DNA from: Gnetum montanum
Lineage: Eukaryota > Streptophyta > Gnetopsida > Gnetales > Gnetaceae
Reading direction: 5' to 3'
DNA length: 64,000 nt
NCBI GenBank assembly: GCA_015680685.1
Contig: MNCI01019084.1
Coordinates: forward strand, 539,577 to 603,576
Shown: piece by piece, positions 36,731-49,084 of the stretch
Numbering within the stretch: the first letter of the stretch is position 1
Layout: every line of letters begins with the position of its first letter
Notes under the pieces: generated by a model
Database searches by the model: none
Told to the model about the DNA's origin: nothing
What the model saw: the letters and a program-made list of their open reading frames with translations, nothing else
Made by a program: the position numbers and the translations under genes

Positions 36731-39700
36731 TTAGACATAGTACCTTTTCAAGTACAAGTGGTTTGTAGGATTGGCGAACGCATTTCTGTCCATGTCAGCA
36801 GATTTGAATGCTCCATTGTTGTATGCCTTGGTGACTAGGTAAGGCCCTTCCCAGTTGGCTGAGAATTTATCTGGATGTTCTCGGGCAGCCTTAAGGACTA
36901 GATCTCTTTCTTTGATTGGGTGTTTATGAATATCGTGCTTGTGCCTTTGCCTCTATTGTTTTTGGTACCATTCAATTTGATCAAGCATTCGTACACGTTC
37001 CTCCTCTATTGAGTCAAGGTCAACGATGCGTAGTTCATTGTTTTGACTTTCATCGAGGAGACTAGAAAGAGTTATCCTCAATGAGGTAACCTACAATTCT
37101 AAAGGTAAAATAGCTTCATATCCATATTCAAGACTATTTGGAGTTTTGCCTGTGGAGGTTCGATGTGTCATTCTATAAGCCCACAATGCATAGACTAATT
37201 GTTCATGCCATCGTTTCTTGCTTTGATTCAGCATCTTTTTGAGCATCATGATGACAATTTTGTTTGTAGCTTCTACTTGACCATTGCTCTGTGGGTAGTA
37301 AGGTGATGAAAATGCATGTTTAATGCCCAGACTTTCACAAAAGCTTTTGGTATCTGTGCTGCTGAATTGTGGCCCATTGTCGGTAACGATGGTCATTGGA
37401 ATACCAAAACGAGTCACAATATTTTCCATTATGAAGGTGCAAATGTGTTTTGATGTGGTCTTCCTAAAAGGAATAGCTTCCACCCACTTTGTGAAACATT
37501 TAGTTGTAGTGATAATGAAGCTATGGCCTACTGAAGATGATGGTCTTATTAGTCCAATTAAGTCTAAACCCCATTTTTGGAATGGCCATGTGATTTGTGT
37601 GGTATGCAATTCATTGGGTCGTACATGTACTAGATTACCATGCTTTTGAAAAATGTCACATGTTCTGATCTTGGAGACGCAATCATATTCCATGTGTGGC
37701 CAATAGTAACCTAAGCGCCTAATCTTTGTTGCCATTTCTTTAGGTGCTATGTGTCCTTCACAAAGTCCTTCGTGGATTTGTTCTACGATTGTTTGATCAT
37801 CAGTGCTACTAACGCACATTAGTAAAATACCTTCATATGATTTACGACACAAGGTGTTTCCTATTAATGTGTATTGGCAGGAACGTTTTCATACGGCGTC
37901 CTTTTGAGAATTTTTCAAGTGTTGTGGAGGTATGCCTCTTAGAAGATACTCTTTTATGTCATCATACCATTCTATTGCTTGTGTTATGCTAACAGATGCT
38001 ATAGTTACTTCATTTAGAGTGCTAATTATACGTTCGGCACAACTAGTTATAGAACTAGGCAATGCATGAAACATTTCAGGTGTCATGTTTAAGGCTAGTT
38101 TGGCAAGTGCATCAGCAACGGTGTTTTTGCTTCTAGGGGTGTGTTTTGTATCCACTTCTACTAGTTGCCTCACTATATGTTTAGTCCAATCACAATACGG
38201 TTGCAAATGGAGAGCTTTGCATGCATAGACTTCAATGACTTGATTAATAACTAGTTGCGAATTACCTCGAACTACAAGGTGTGAGATTCTCAAAGTTAAT
38301 GCTACTTGAAGTTCTCTAAGAAGACCTTCGTATTCTGCTACATTATTGGTGCAAGGAAAGTTTAAGCAGTAGGCAGAAGGTTGGATTTCTCTAGAGGGGT
38401 ATGTTAAAATGGTTGCGGCACTTCCTCCTCGAGAGGCTGAAGCTCCATCAAAGTAGAGGATTGTCTCATAATCATCAAGTACAATGTCTACACTATTAAC
38501 ATTTTCATTTCGGAATTCGGGGTTTATCGTTGCTTGATCATGCATCGGTGAGACAGTTAGTTGCGTGGCTATTGCTTGACCTTTTGTGGAAGATTGAATG
38601 ACATAGTGTAAATCAAACTCTACAATCATCGCTTTCCACCTAGCTAACCTACTTGACTCATAGATGTTATTAGTAATGGCATGGAGAACATTATCCTTGC
38701 AAATGATGTAAACCTGATTACGGAAGAGATAATCCCGCCATTTCTTCAAAGAGAAGATGAGGGCGAGGCATGATTTTTCTACATCGTTGTATCATTGTTC
38801 ATAGGCTATTAAAGCATGGCTTAGATAATATACAAGGATCTCAACCCCATCTTGACGTTTTTGACAAAGCATGGATGCGATGGAGGAACCAAAAGTTGTA
38901 AGATAGATGTAGAAAGATTTGTCACTTTGTGGAGGATAAGCAGTTGGTAGATGGGCCAACTCTTGTTTTATGTTCTCAAATGCTTCTTGGCATTGTTGAG
39001 TCCATTGGAAATGTACATTCTTTCATAATAGATGTTGCATGCAACTCAACTTATCCGTCATCCTTTCAATAAAGCATCTAATGAATTGCAGCCTACCTTG
39101 GAGGCTGCGTAGTTCGATAAGGATTCTTAGTGGTTGCATATTGGTTATCTCTTTAACCTTATCAAGGTCTACCTATATCCCTGTTTCAGAAACTAGGAAA
39201 CTAAGCATTTTGCCCGTTTTAACACCGAAGACACTTTTTTGGGTTGAGCCTCAGGTCATATTTGAGACAACGTTTAAGCACTAAGTCTAGATCTTTTGCA
39301 TGTTGTTGAGTTATTTTAGACTTGACTGCTATATCATCAACATAATCATTGAGCAAATTGAGCATGTAGTCACTAAATATGTATGTCATTACTCGCTGAT
39401 ACATAGCACCTGCATTTTTAAGGACAAATGACATCATCGTATAACAAAATGTCCCCCATGGTGTCATAAAAGTAGTCCTAAGTTGATGCTCTGAATTAAT
39501 TCTTATTTGATTGTAGCCTGAAAATCCATCCATGAAGGACAATAGTGCATGCCCAGCAATCGTGTCAATAAGTTAATCAATACTAGGTAATGGGAAATCA
39601 ACTTTTATAGTGGCTATATTGAGATCATGGAAGTTAATGCATATGCGTATACTACTATTCTTCTTGGGGACTACAACAATGTTTGATACCTAATCGGAAT

Positions 39701-40216
39701 AGTCGACGGCTCAGATGAAACCGGCTTGGTATAGCTTTGTGATCTAAACGTGGATAGCTAATGCCACTTCAGGTCTAACCTGTCATGCTTTTTGCTTTAC
39801 TGGTTTAATTTTTTCATCAATAATAATGTTATGTTGGATGATCCGGGCGTCTAGTCCTAGCATGTCTGTATATGACCATGCAAATGTTTTTATGTTGTCT
39901 TTTAAATCCTGAGTGATGTCACCTACGAGTTGTGGATCTAGTAAGGCACTTAATTTCAAGGTTCTGGCTTTATCATTGATTATGGTAATGGGGATTTCAA
40001 CTAGAGGATCTTCAGTAATATTGTTAGCTTCTAGATCTAGAGTTTTAGCTACGTTTTTAGGCCAATTTGACGTTTCTTGAGTGGAGGCTATCAAATAGGT
40101 ATAGGTGAATGGATTTAGATCCAAATATTCTAGGCGAATCACTCTTTCTACATCTCCATATGGTCCATTGAGAGACAATACTGAGAGGATGTTGTTGGTG
40201 GCCATGATGCTCGCTC
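36731..40216 (-). pseudogene. pol: E3 pol: RT, RNase H, second RNase H, integrase
   Basis: The polyprotein is read from about 40216 to the TAA at 36733-36731. The leader and RT run from 40216 to about 39000, with YVDD intact near 39350. The connection and first RNase H run to about 38550. A second, aRNH-type RNase H (38500-38060) has DGAS, AEYEGL and NTVADALA, but its third acidic residue is changed (RGNS for RGDS). Integrase runs from 37852, with the HEGLCEGH block, CDIF replacing CxxC, then LDLIG, TDNGPQF and NGQVEATNK. The C-terminal NWEGPYLV block lies near 36840. Few stops, so it is younger than E4. A start at 40223 has no ATG; an acceptor-like GGCAAG precedes the coding. Confidence 0.88.
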
Positions 40217-41289
40217 TTGCCAATTAAAATAGGAGCGAAATAAGAGACACTCCCTCAGTAGGAGAGTTACAAAGTGTAAACGAACATAGGATAATTAAGT
40301 TATGCATTGACAAATTTAGAAGATGCAGTGGCAATTATGATAGTTTAAGGCCATACTGGGCCGCATGGTAGTTTAAGGCCATACCAGGTCGCATGTTGAC
40401 TTACCATTTGAACTAAGTGTATGCACTATTTTTAAATTTTTATTTTTAGTGGAATGTATAAAGATTGATGTAATGGCTTGAATTTAATTGTGGTATAAAA
40501 TGGTTGCATTCCTTCATTATCTTGATGTTTTATGTAAATATTTTTTTTATTTCTCATGTTTTTTTATTGTTTTTCTTTATTTTCTAGAGTATATGTGTGC
40601 AACTAAATGTAACAAAAATTTCTAAAGTGTAAAACGAGATGTAAGGTAAATACTTGGAAAAGAAAGCAACGATTGTGCAAGAATCTAAATCGTAACTTGT
40701 AACTTGTAAGTAAAAATTCAATGTAAAATCACGAGAGTTCGTAGATCTTTAACTTGTTGGCTCTAGTTTAAAGCCATTTTGGGCTTGGTACATCAGTTTA
40801 AAGTCTTGATGGACTGTTGCATCTATTGTTAAAGAAAGGATTACCAGTTTTATGCCATGGTGGGCCAAAGGTAGTAACATTTTCAAAAAGTTTTAAACGG
40901 AACCGGCCATTTCTGACCGTGGCTAGTTTGATGTCATTGCAGACGTTTGTTGGTAGTTTTAACGTCATATCAGTCATTTCGTAGTTTAATTTCATTTCAG
41001 ACATTTCGTAGTTTAATATCATTTCAAACATTTTGTCTCATTCGTTCTAGTTGTTCAGTTACCTCTTGATCTTTTGTAGCTTAACGTGTGGGGCTGGGCG
41101 TATGGGTATGATTTTATATTCACCTTTTCCTTCATCGGTGATGTCAAAGGGTAGTTCTGACCAAGAGACATCAGTAGGAATGGTTCCTATGTCTGCATCC
41201 TATTGTGTTTCTTCAGTGCTATTCAGATTGTGAGTCAACATTGGGTTCACATTTTGATGTATATTCACGGTTTCTTATTTAGACTTAAT
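40217..41289 (-). repeat. E3 hairpin repeats between protease and RT
   Basis: Two GGCC-type units lie at 40335-40390. About seven more lie at 40755-41035, where stems vary with pairing kept (AGCC/GGCT near 40765, AGTC/GACT near 40800, GGCC/GGCA near 40850, CGTC/GACA near 40925). The interval is only about 1.1 kb, and the antisense gene found in E1 and E4 is absent. Confidence 0.75.
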
Positions 41290-42262
41290 GAACTCAATTT
41301 CTGTACCCTTGACCTACCTTAAGATATGAGGAAGTGATCAATGCTATTGTATCCCCATGTATGATGATCTCACCACCCTCATAAGGTAGGTGGATCTCAT
41401 GATGGATTGATGAAGATATGGTTTTAAGTTGAGTTAGCCAAGGACGTCCTAGGATCAGATTGAACCTTGGCATTTCATCAACCACTATGAATTCAGCTGA
41501 TGTAGGGAATTGGTCACTGACTATGAAATCTAAGGTAACCATGCCTTTAACTCCCACACGAGAACCACTAAAGGATCTCAAGAAAGAGGTTGTTGTGGGC
41601 TGTACTTGTCGTGAATACTTCTTTAAGCTTGTATGACCTAGTAATGACTTCACTAGTACATCAAGAGACTCTCGTACGGATGCTAACTTCAATTTCTGTT
41701 AGTGAGGATCTTCCTATAGATGAACAATCCATTTATGCAATATTATCCCCAAAACTTTAGGAATCAAAGACCACATCCCTAGAGTTCCTGGTTAAGGACA
41801 TTAAGCTAGATGAGAAAATAGGGAAAATCACCATAGCCCCTATGTTCATAACAATACAAGTTGATCATTTCAAAATACGTAGGGTGCATGGTGATGATGG
41901 TGCAACAAAAAATGTAATACAAAAATGTTGATCTCAAGAAAGGTATTACATTTTTTGTTGCACCATCATCAACATGCACCCTACGTATTTTGAAATGATC
42001 AACTTGTATTGTTATGAACATAAGGGCTGTGGTGATTTCCCCTATTTTCTCATCTAGCTTAATGTCCTTAACGAGGAACTCTAGGGATGTGGTCTTTGAT
42101 TCCTAAAGTTGTGGGGATAATACTGCATAAATGGATGGTTCATCTACAAGAAGATCCTCACTAACAGGAATTGAAGTTAGCATCCGTACAAGAGCCTCTT
42201 GATGTACTAGTGAAGTCATTACTAGGTCATACAAACTTAAAGAAGTATTATTTTATTTTAAG
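41290..42262 (-). pseudogene. pro: E3 protease split by an inverted duplication
   Basis: The N-terminal half (42262-41946) starts at the LYDL block and includes RRVHVDDGATKNVIP. The C-terminal half (41611-41290) has SFSGSRVGVKG, FNLILGRPWLTQL and HEIHLPYEGGE. Between them an inverted copy of the N-terminal half has been inserted, and about 20 residues after the active site are lost. Confidence 0.85.
41612..42250. repeat. Near-perfect palindrome, arms ~310 bp, spacer ~22 bp
   Basis: The left arm 41612-41922 is the inverted complement of 41945-42250. Over the inner 85 bp only about two mismatches are seen (GCATGG versus GCATGT, CCCCTA versus CCCTTA). The spacer is 41923-41944. Confidence 0.9.
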
Positions 42263-42809
42263 GCTTGTGTGACCTAGGTCAACACATTTGCTAGGTCTTT
42301 ACCGTTTGGGACATTCTTATCCGTAGGGATTTGGTTTATTTGACCTAGCATTCGTATTTCTTGTCGAGGGGTTTTTACGTTAGTAGCTGAGGATGCTAGG
42401 TTTTGAATATGACTCGCGACATCATCTTTGTTTTGGTGACTTGTACTAGGCTCATTAATGGACGAACTCATGGGAATGGCACTTAGCGGTGTAGGCTTTC
42501 ACCATACTAATTCATGTCCATGGTTTTCTCTCTCCATGTGCTCTCTTTTTTCTCTTTCCAAACGCTCTCTTATTAGCCTATCAGCAAGACGTTCTCACAA
42601 AGGTTGTCGACAAGTGAAGGCGGGTTATGCGCCAAGGTGTTTTGGCACCCGGACCACAAAGGGAATGGGTCAGTTTTTAGATGGTATGTTTGTTGAGGTG
42701 GCAACCAAAGCAGGTATGCGAATGATGAATGGTTTTGATGGTGTGGGGGATGTGCGCATGGTGAAAGGGGTGGTTTGAGGATATGTTGGGGTAGGTGTGT
42801 TTTCTAAAT
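42263..42809 (-). pseudogene. gag: E3 gag C-terminus
   Basis: The reading contains PFIIRIP and PFVVRVP motifs like the other copies, a charged ERLADRLIRERLEREKR stretch, and the EIRMLGQI block that precedes protease. The capsid and N-terminus are lost at the junction near 42800. Confidence 0.8.
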
Positions 42810-44586
42810 GCTCGCGTTAGTTAATGTTTGATGCTTTGTTGCTCATGGTGTTTTCCATTTCTTTGTTGACGCCTCTCAGGTAGATTCCTCTAGACATCAA
42901 TAAAGAGGGGCCAATGAAACACCACTAATTTTGGCGTAGCGATTTTAGACAAGAATCAAGCTAAGTCATGATACTGCCCAACATGAGTACAGCATGACCA
43001 AACTTGGAGGCCTCCGAAACAACCCCCGATGGCCCATGATTGAATAGTCAAGGTCCCCTCGAGGTCCACAAGAAACTGCACCAACTTCCAACATCCAGAA
43101 TCAAAAGTTTCAGGTTCAATATTTTTGGTTTTGGCTAAGTACACTTTGGTTACTTTTCCAGATGCTGTACAGCGTAAGGATTAGTATCACCAACTTTTGG
43201 AGCCCTGAAATTGAGTCAAAAGAGATCAAAATCGAGCACAAGGACCCCCCATGACCTTCACCAAGGTCCCTAGCAGCTCCCAGCCTCCAGAAAATCAAGA
43301 TTTGGGTCTCAAATATGCCATTTTGACTTGGTGACGTTGGGGTTACTTTTCAAACACTGCACAGCGTAAGGATCAGCGTCACCAACTTTTAGAGCCCCAA
43401 AAATGAGCCAAAATTACTTGATTTCAAGGGTGCAAGTCATCCTTAGGGTCCACTATTGATAACTATGGGTCCCAACCTTCAGAAATTCTAGATTTCAGCT
43501 CAAAATTGCAAGTTTTAAAGGTCACATTGTAGGTCACACTAAAGGTCACGCTCGGCAGTCAAATTTCTGTTGTTGTACATTTCATTATAAATCCCCATTT
43601 GTGGGCATGTCAAGCCCTCATGGTCTAAATTAAATGTACTTTCATGGGCTTGAATAACCCATAAATTGTAAAATGTAATGTACCTGGTCAAGAATGTAGC
43701 TTGCTAACACACATCCAACTCATGCACAACTATCCAACACAAATACATTGAACCTCGTCAAAGAATGCAACTATCCAACACACATCCAACTCGTGCACAA
43801 CTATCCAATGCAGATACATTGAACCTGTTCAAAGAATGCAACTATCCAGCACACATCCAACTCATGCCAACTATCCAGCACACATTGAACCCATGTCAAC
43901 TATCCATGGGACACATGTCGCTAGATCTGCTTTCCTCTCATCTCACAGCTGTTGATTCCATTCTTTCATTTCGTGCTCAAGCCTAGCCCAACCCTATAAA
44001 TACCCTGTCAATTCACATAAACTAGGGGGCAAAAAATTGGGAGGCAAAAATTGGAGAGATTGGCAATTCTGAAGGAGGACAGAACCTACAATCTTTGGGC
44101 GCTCGGCACACTTGACTGCTGGCATCCAAGCATTTCTCACCTTCATCATCACATCATTGCATCATATCATCCCGGGGCTAGGAATTTGACTTGCCATCTA
44201 CACATGTGCAACTACGCTTTGACCGGTGCACATTTTTTTTAATATAATACAGTTTCATTATTGCCTTCAATTTACATTATTTACTTTGTTTTATGCTTTG
44301 TTTACAATATAGCTTTGTTTACACTTTATTTATAATTTAGTATGCTCTGTTCACATTTCGTATCATTGTTTGCATTCCGTTTACATCTTGTTTACGATAA
44401 CCCCAGTGCTAGCCATAGCTTACGCTCGGGGAATTCTTTGGTTGATTTGCATGTAAACCATCCAAGGCACTCTGCCTTCGTTTACTTTTCCAGCTTGCCC
44501 TTAGTCGAAGGTAGGGTCAACTATGTCTGCTCGATGATCTCTCGGTGTCTGTTTCCCTTCCAGCCTTACACCGATGATTTAGGTCA
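42810..44586 (+). repeat. E3 right LTR (LTR3b) with its PPT, plus orientation
   Basis: The tail 42810-42897 and PPT AATAAAGAGGGGCCAA (42898-42914) match, inverted, those at 35206-35285. The LTR is 42915-44586, starting TGAAACACCACTAATTTT and ending TTTAGGTCA. A TATAAATA box is at 43995-44002. A CATCCAACTCATGCACAACTAT minisatellite lies at 43690-43905, and ACAGCGTAAGGATCAGCGTCA-type ~190-bp repeats at 43170 and 43361. Confidence 0.85.
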
Positions 44587-45253
44587 GTACAACCATCACA
44601 TAGCCTTTTTCTCCCATCCAAGGTCCTTATTGATAAATTCCACACCATCATAATTATTTGTGCCTTTCAAACTAATTGAATTACCCTAGAACCTCTTAAC
44701 AACAACCCAATGTCCTAAGTTTACAATGTCAATTTCAAACAAATATGAAAATATCTTTAAAAATATGGTATCTTTCATTTTTTCCTATATCGCGTCCTAT
44801 CAAATTATATATACATGATCCCCCCCCCCCCCCCCCCNCCCCCCCCCGCCCCGCCCCACAACACTTAACATCATTTACCACAATTCACGAGGGGGATTTT
44901 TTCGAATTTTTCTCTACGACTTGCGATTGTGAAACCCTTGCTTTTCTACATATATCTCACTCGTTGGTACTCTGATTTTAATTTCATCTGAACCTACTTG
45001 AACCCAAAGTATTCAGCTTAGTCATGGGGGAGGGACACATGTCGAATAACACATAAATTTTTTGGAATTTCTCATCACCTGAAGGACATTATCAAGGGTA
45101 ATTAGTTATAACATTAAGAATAATTGTGTCGAAAATAATTTCATCCCTTTAGGTACACCGAGAAACTAAAACTGGAAACCACCTAAGTAAAACGGACTCA
45201 CTACTATAATCTTTCATGAAACATTACTAACGCTTGACCCTGTGTGATTACAA
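44587..45253 (+). other. Leader of the family-2 ORF with a poly-C tract
   Basis: Non-coding leader shared with F2a. 44821-44858 is a C homopolymer with one N, probably a sequencing or assembly weak spot. The other copy has only a short C run here. Confidence 0.6.
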
Positions 45254-48033
45254 ATGGCCCCGAAACATGGAGAAAAGGAAAGTCCTACTCAAGGTGGAAG
45301 CAAACAACCTAGGAGAGGCAAAGAACGAGTCCATGCCAAACAACATGTAGATCAGGAGGAACAATTATTTAGCATTCATCAAGAAGACCCTACTACTGTA
45401 CAGTCTGGACAAGCAGAAGGAGGAGCTGCTGTAGTGCCTAAATAGCGACAACATCTCACGTTGCCCCAGGATTATGTTCAAGCTATCCACGAAAGGTCCA
45501 CATTCACTACAGTGATTGTGGAATTAAACTTTGAATCTTTTGCAGAGTTTGCTCCTGAGGCTATTAAGGACCACCTCACAAGATCCCCGTTATGCTCTAT
45601 CCTCTCTGAAAGTGGTGCCTGGTACTTAGGGGAAACGTACCAATTTTGGCACAACAAAGAACAAGGCACCACCGTTAACATTTGTGATGTGACAATTGAT
45701 TTCTCTATGCAGGCCATTTCGGAAGTATTAAACCTTTTGAATACAGGGCCCAAGTTTACTCAATTATCTACCTGTTTAGAACTTGATGTGCGATGAGTTT
45801 GGTTGGAAAGGGCATATGGAAAGGAAGATAAGATGTTTGGGGAGTTGACGATGAAAGAAAGGATTTATTTTAAAATAGAAACTTATCATCTCTTCCCCAC
45901 AGAGGGCTTAAAAATAATTTCAACATATGTGGCAAGAGGATCTACAGTGCTGATGGAAAAGGTTAATGCTAACCTACCTCATCTATACTTTACGAAGATC
46001 TTGAGGCGGTTCAAGGAATGAAAGACAGAGAAGATGGCATTGCCCTTTCCTTGCCTTATTAGGAAGCTATGTCGACGTGTTGGTATCAGAGGATACACTA
46101 ATGATGTCCTCCGAAAAGCATAGAATGCTTCATATGTTGAATTGTTAAAGCCACTAGGTGCAAGGAAAATCACTAGTGAGATGTTGGGACCAAAACAAGA
46201 AAAAGAATAGATGGCTGGACCAACTGTAACTCAACTTGCAAGACCCAGCCAACTTCCAAGTATGGGACCCATCCAACAATAGGAAGCAGGGCCTAGCATG
46301 GGCCAAGATCAACCACCACCATCGTAAGATTACAAACCGTCGATAAGCCATCTCAGGGCCATCGCTGAGATGGTCAGTTAGGGAAGTCGTGATGACGCAA
46401 ATCTCTTCCACGTCATTGACAATGCCATATAGCCCACAGTTTCTTTGGATCGTGCAAAGGATGAGGTGTCCATCCACATAGGAGGAGGGGAAAGTATTTG
46501 GTCACAATAGATCTCAGGAAACGCTGCATCTTTCCAAGTGCAATTAGAAATTGGTGAATAGGCCACAGTGGTTGTCATGCAACACCAGGATGCAGCAGGA
46601 GTCACAGAAGTGGTCGCAGACCACATTAAAGAAGCATTAAATGTACCTGTTGTGCCACTAGCAAATATCACAGGAGCATAGGATGCTCAAAATTTGGTCG
46701 AAACCTCAATGACTCCTGCGGAACATGAGGATGTGCTTGATCAATTGCTAGAAATAGGACAAGTAATGACATCCCTCAAGATGTTACAGAAATTTAATTA
46801 GACCTTATTTCCACTAAGGGGAAGTTGGTCTTGACAGAGGTGAGGGTCGAGCATGCTAAAGCAAAGGTGCAAAAATTACAAGAAAAGCTCGTGGCCCTAC
46901 TAGTAGCACAACGGGATCCTTTGCAATTTGTTCCTACAAACTAGTTGGACAGCTTCAAAATTGAGCAACTAACTAAGTTACTAATGGATAATAAGAAGAT
47001 GGCAGAAGAAAAAGAGAAGGTTATTTGGGATGCCTCTGCAACACAGGTGCAAACTCATGTGCATACCAAGGCACTCAAGGCCTTACAAGAGGAAAACAAG
47101 TAGCTTTTTGCCAACAACCTTCGGTTGGCCTCTGTGGAGAAGTAAAAGAATGTTCTCAAAGAAAACTTTCATCAGTTGCAAGAATAATTCATCTAGGTCA
47201 ACTAAGACATGAGCCATTTAGCCAGGGAAAATTGAACCCTCTCAATGGAAGATGTACATGCCATCCGCTAAAAGATAGCCATCAAAATAGGCATGTGGAA
47301 AAATGAGGCTAAATGGCATGAAAAGTTAAAGGAGCACTTCTGGGACCAGGTGGGGATATACAAATAGATCCTTGAGAAGGAGATCCATATGGCCAAGGAC
47401 CACATCAATGCTATCAGTGCTCAACACACTGACTGGCGGGCCATATTGGACACATATGCCTTAGCCCACCAGGCGGAAGTTAAGAATCGGGACCTACAGA
47501 TTCAAGATCTTACAGAATACATTGAGTTGGAAAACCTGCGGTATGCCAACCTTACCATGTTAACAGCAAGGCACCCGAGGACAAAGCTCGAACAATAGGT
47601 AGCTACCACCTACAACAAATATGAAATAGAATTTGTAGAACGCAAGAAGTTATTGCAAAAACTGGAGATCACAAATTCTGAACTTGAGGTGGTGAAAGCA
47701 AGCTACCAAGGAAAAAAGGGTATCGCAATGGATTTGGCTCGACAGCTTGTGGATTTTCAAGTATACAAAGACAAAACCAGAGCCTACGAGGAGGAACGAT
47801 GAGTGTTTGCGACTTGGTATGTCAAGGCCAATCAAATGTTTCGGCAACTACCCTACCCATGGGAGGTGCCGACTCCATCAAATGTCAGAACATTAACATG
47901 GATAGCATAGGATCCCCAGACCGAAGAGGAGAAACTCTAGGCCATACTTCAGCGTCATCAAGTCCCAAGACCTAGAGTACAAGACAAGGGGAAAGCACCT
48001 ATGGAGGAGCCACCGCCACCAGGAACTACATGA
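45254..48033 (+). pseudogene. Family-2 accessory ORF, intronless copy 2
   Basis: ATG at 45254 (MAPKHGEKE) and TGA at 48031-48033, about 926 codons. The first 1.5 kb stays in one frame with in-frame stops, mostly TAG. A small frameshift near 46780 moves the rest. An N-terminal basic stretch (PRRGKERVHAK) is followed by a globular block with WYLGETYQFW and VTIDFSMQAISEVLNL, then LYFTKILRRFKE. The C-terminal half is coiled-coil-like (IQDLTEYIELENLRYANL, YNKYEIEFVERKKLLQKLE) and ends in a proline tail. The globular block shares the plan of the E1 antisense protein (VxVxF...L, then TLRRF). It may belong to the extra ORFs reported from Tat/Athila elements. Function unknown. Confidence 0.75.
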
Positions 48034-48224
48034 GTTCCACTAATTTTGTAACTATAGGATTTCCTTTCGCATTCTTTCTGTTGTGTCTCAATTTTTTTTT
48101 GATTCCACACTGCGGCATAAACCCATTCTCACCATTAAATAATCCCATACCTATCCACTGCATAATCAATGGAGCTTTTTCCCACTGTAACTCAAGAATG
48201 AGTTTTCATTCAGTCATGGGGGTA
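48034..48224 (+). promoter_or_regulatory. Family-2 3' UTR and PPT
   Basis: Short T-rich UTR. The purine tract ATGGGGGTA (48216-48224) abuts the LTR start. Confidence 0.7.
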
Positions 48225-49022
48225 TGATGAGTCACCATTTTAATCAACTACGATATCGTGTATGTGATATCGTGTACGTGATATCGTAGCCTGTCTCCTC
48301 ATCTATAAATAAGAGGTAGACAGTTCTGATAGGCATTATTTTTTAGAGTTAAGTTTTGATTTTAGTTTTTGTTTTTCCTCTTAGCCCTTTTCCTCCCAGT
48401 GTATGCCCGCAGTGTGGTGATTGTAATTGTACAGCATCCTTTATTCGAGTGTGACGTACTTGGATAGGCACATGATCGGCAATAAAGATTGAGATTACTT
48501 CATCATTACAACATTCACTTAGTTTAATTAATTATCTATTTAATTGTCATTTACTGCTTTCTTAGTTAATATCTCTTCACCCTAAACTCTTGTTAAACGT
48601 GGAATGAGTACCAGTTGATCATGAGTATTTAAGTGTGACTACTTGGTAACCCAGTAGCGTACCTAGGATCTGTGCTTGGTAATCCTAGTGTTAGTCATGC
48701 ACGAGGTCCAAGATGTGTACGGATGATTGAGGAACGAATACTCATTGCAATTAGGCTAGCTTAGATCCTCTCTCACCCTTTGTCTCTTAGCATAGTTAAT
48801 ATTATCTTCCATTGCCTTCAGGAGTAGCATTAGCATAGAAACACATCATACACCTCACTCTGGACTAAACCATATGTGACAAAGTTAACACTAGTCCATA
48901 TGGGAAGACAACGAACTACAACCTAACGATAATTGTCTAGATACCATAACTAGTTCGTTTGTGGAGCTCAATCGAATCGTGTGTGAAACACTTATATTTG
49001 TATGGTTCAGTATAGGGGTACC
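48225..49022 (+). repeat. Family-2 LTR2c, truncated by E1
   Basis: It starts TGATGAGTCACC. GATATCGTGTA dyads lie at 48250-48295. It matches LTR2b inverted and lacks about the last 20 bp, because E1 begins after GGGGTACC. Confidence 0.85.
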
Positions 49023-49084
49023 TGAAACACCGTGAAAATTACGGGTCGGCCTCAGGCGAAGATTCGTAGTTTGAGCAGGAGCGC

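Larger units (their letters stand above)
33318..44586. mobile_element. E3: rearranged family-1 element with LTRs in opposite orientation
   Basis: The left LTR (33318-35205) and the interior (3' UTR, hairpin array, pol, hairpin array, protease, gag C-terminus) are on the minus strand. At about 42800 the gag relic meets a plus-strand 3' end of the same family (tail, PPT, LTR 42915-44586). No PBS is present, and neither flank carries a recognisable target duplication. The locus is therefore a recombinant or aberrant integration product of two 3' ends facing outward. Confidence 0.8.
44587..49022 (+). mobile_element. F2c: 3' half of a family-2 element, plus orientation
   Basis: 44630-48224 aligns with 28980-25331 inverted. 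It carries the leader, accessory ORF, PPT and 3' LTR. Its gag end is lost at the E3 LTR junction, and its LTR is cut by E1 at 49023. Confidence 0.8.

Noticed and set aside
44821-44858. C homopolymer as a G-quadruplex or regulatory tract
   Set aside because: It contains an N and is much shorter in the homologous copy at 28.8 kb; probably sequencing noise in a homopolymer.
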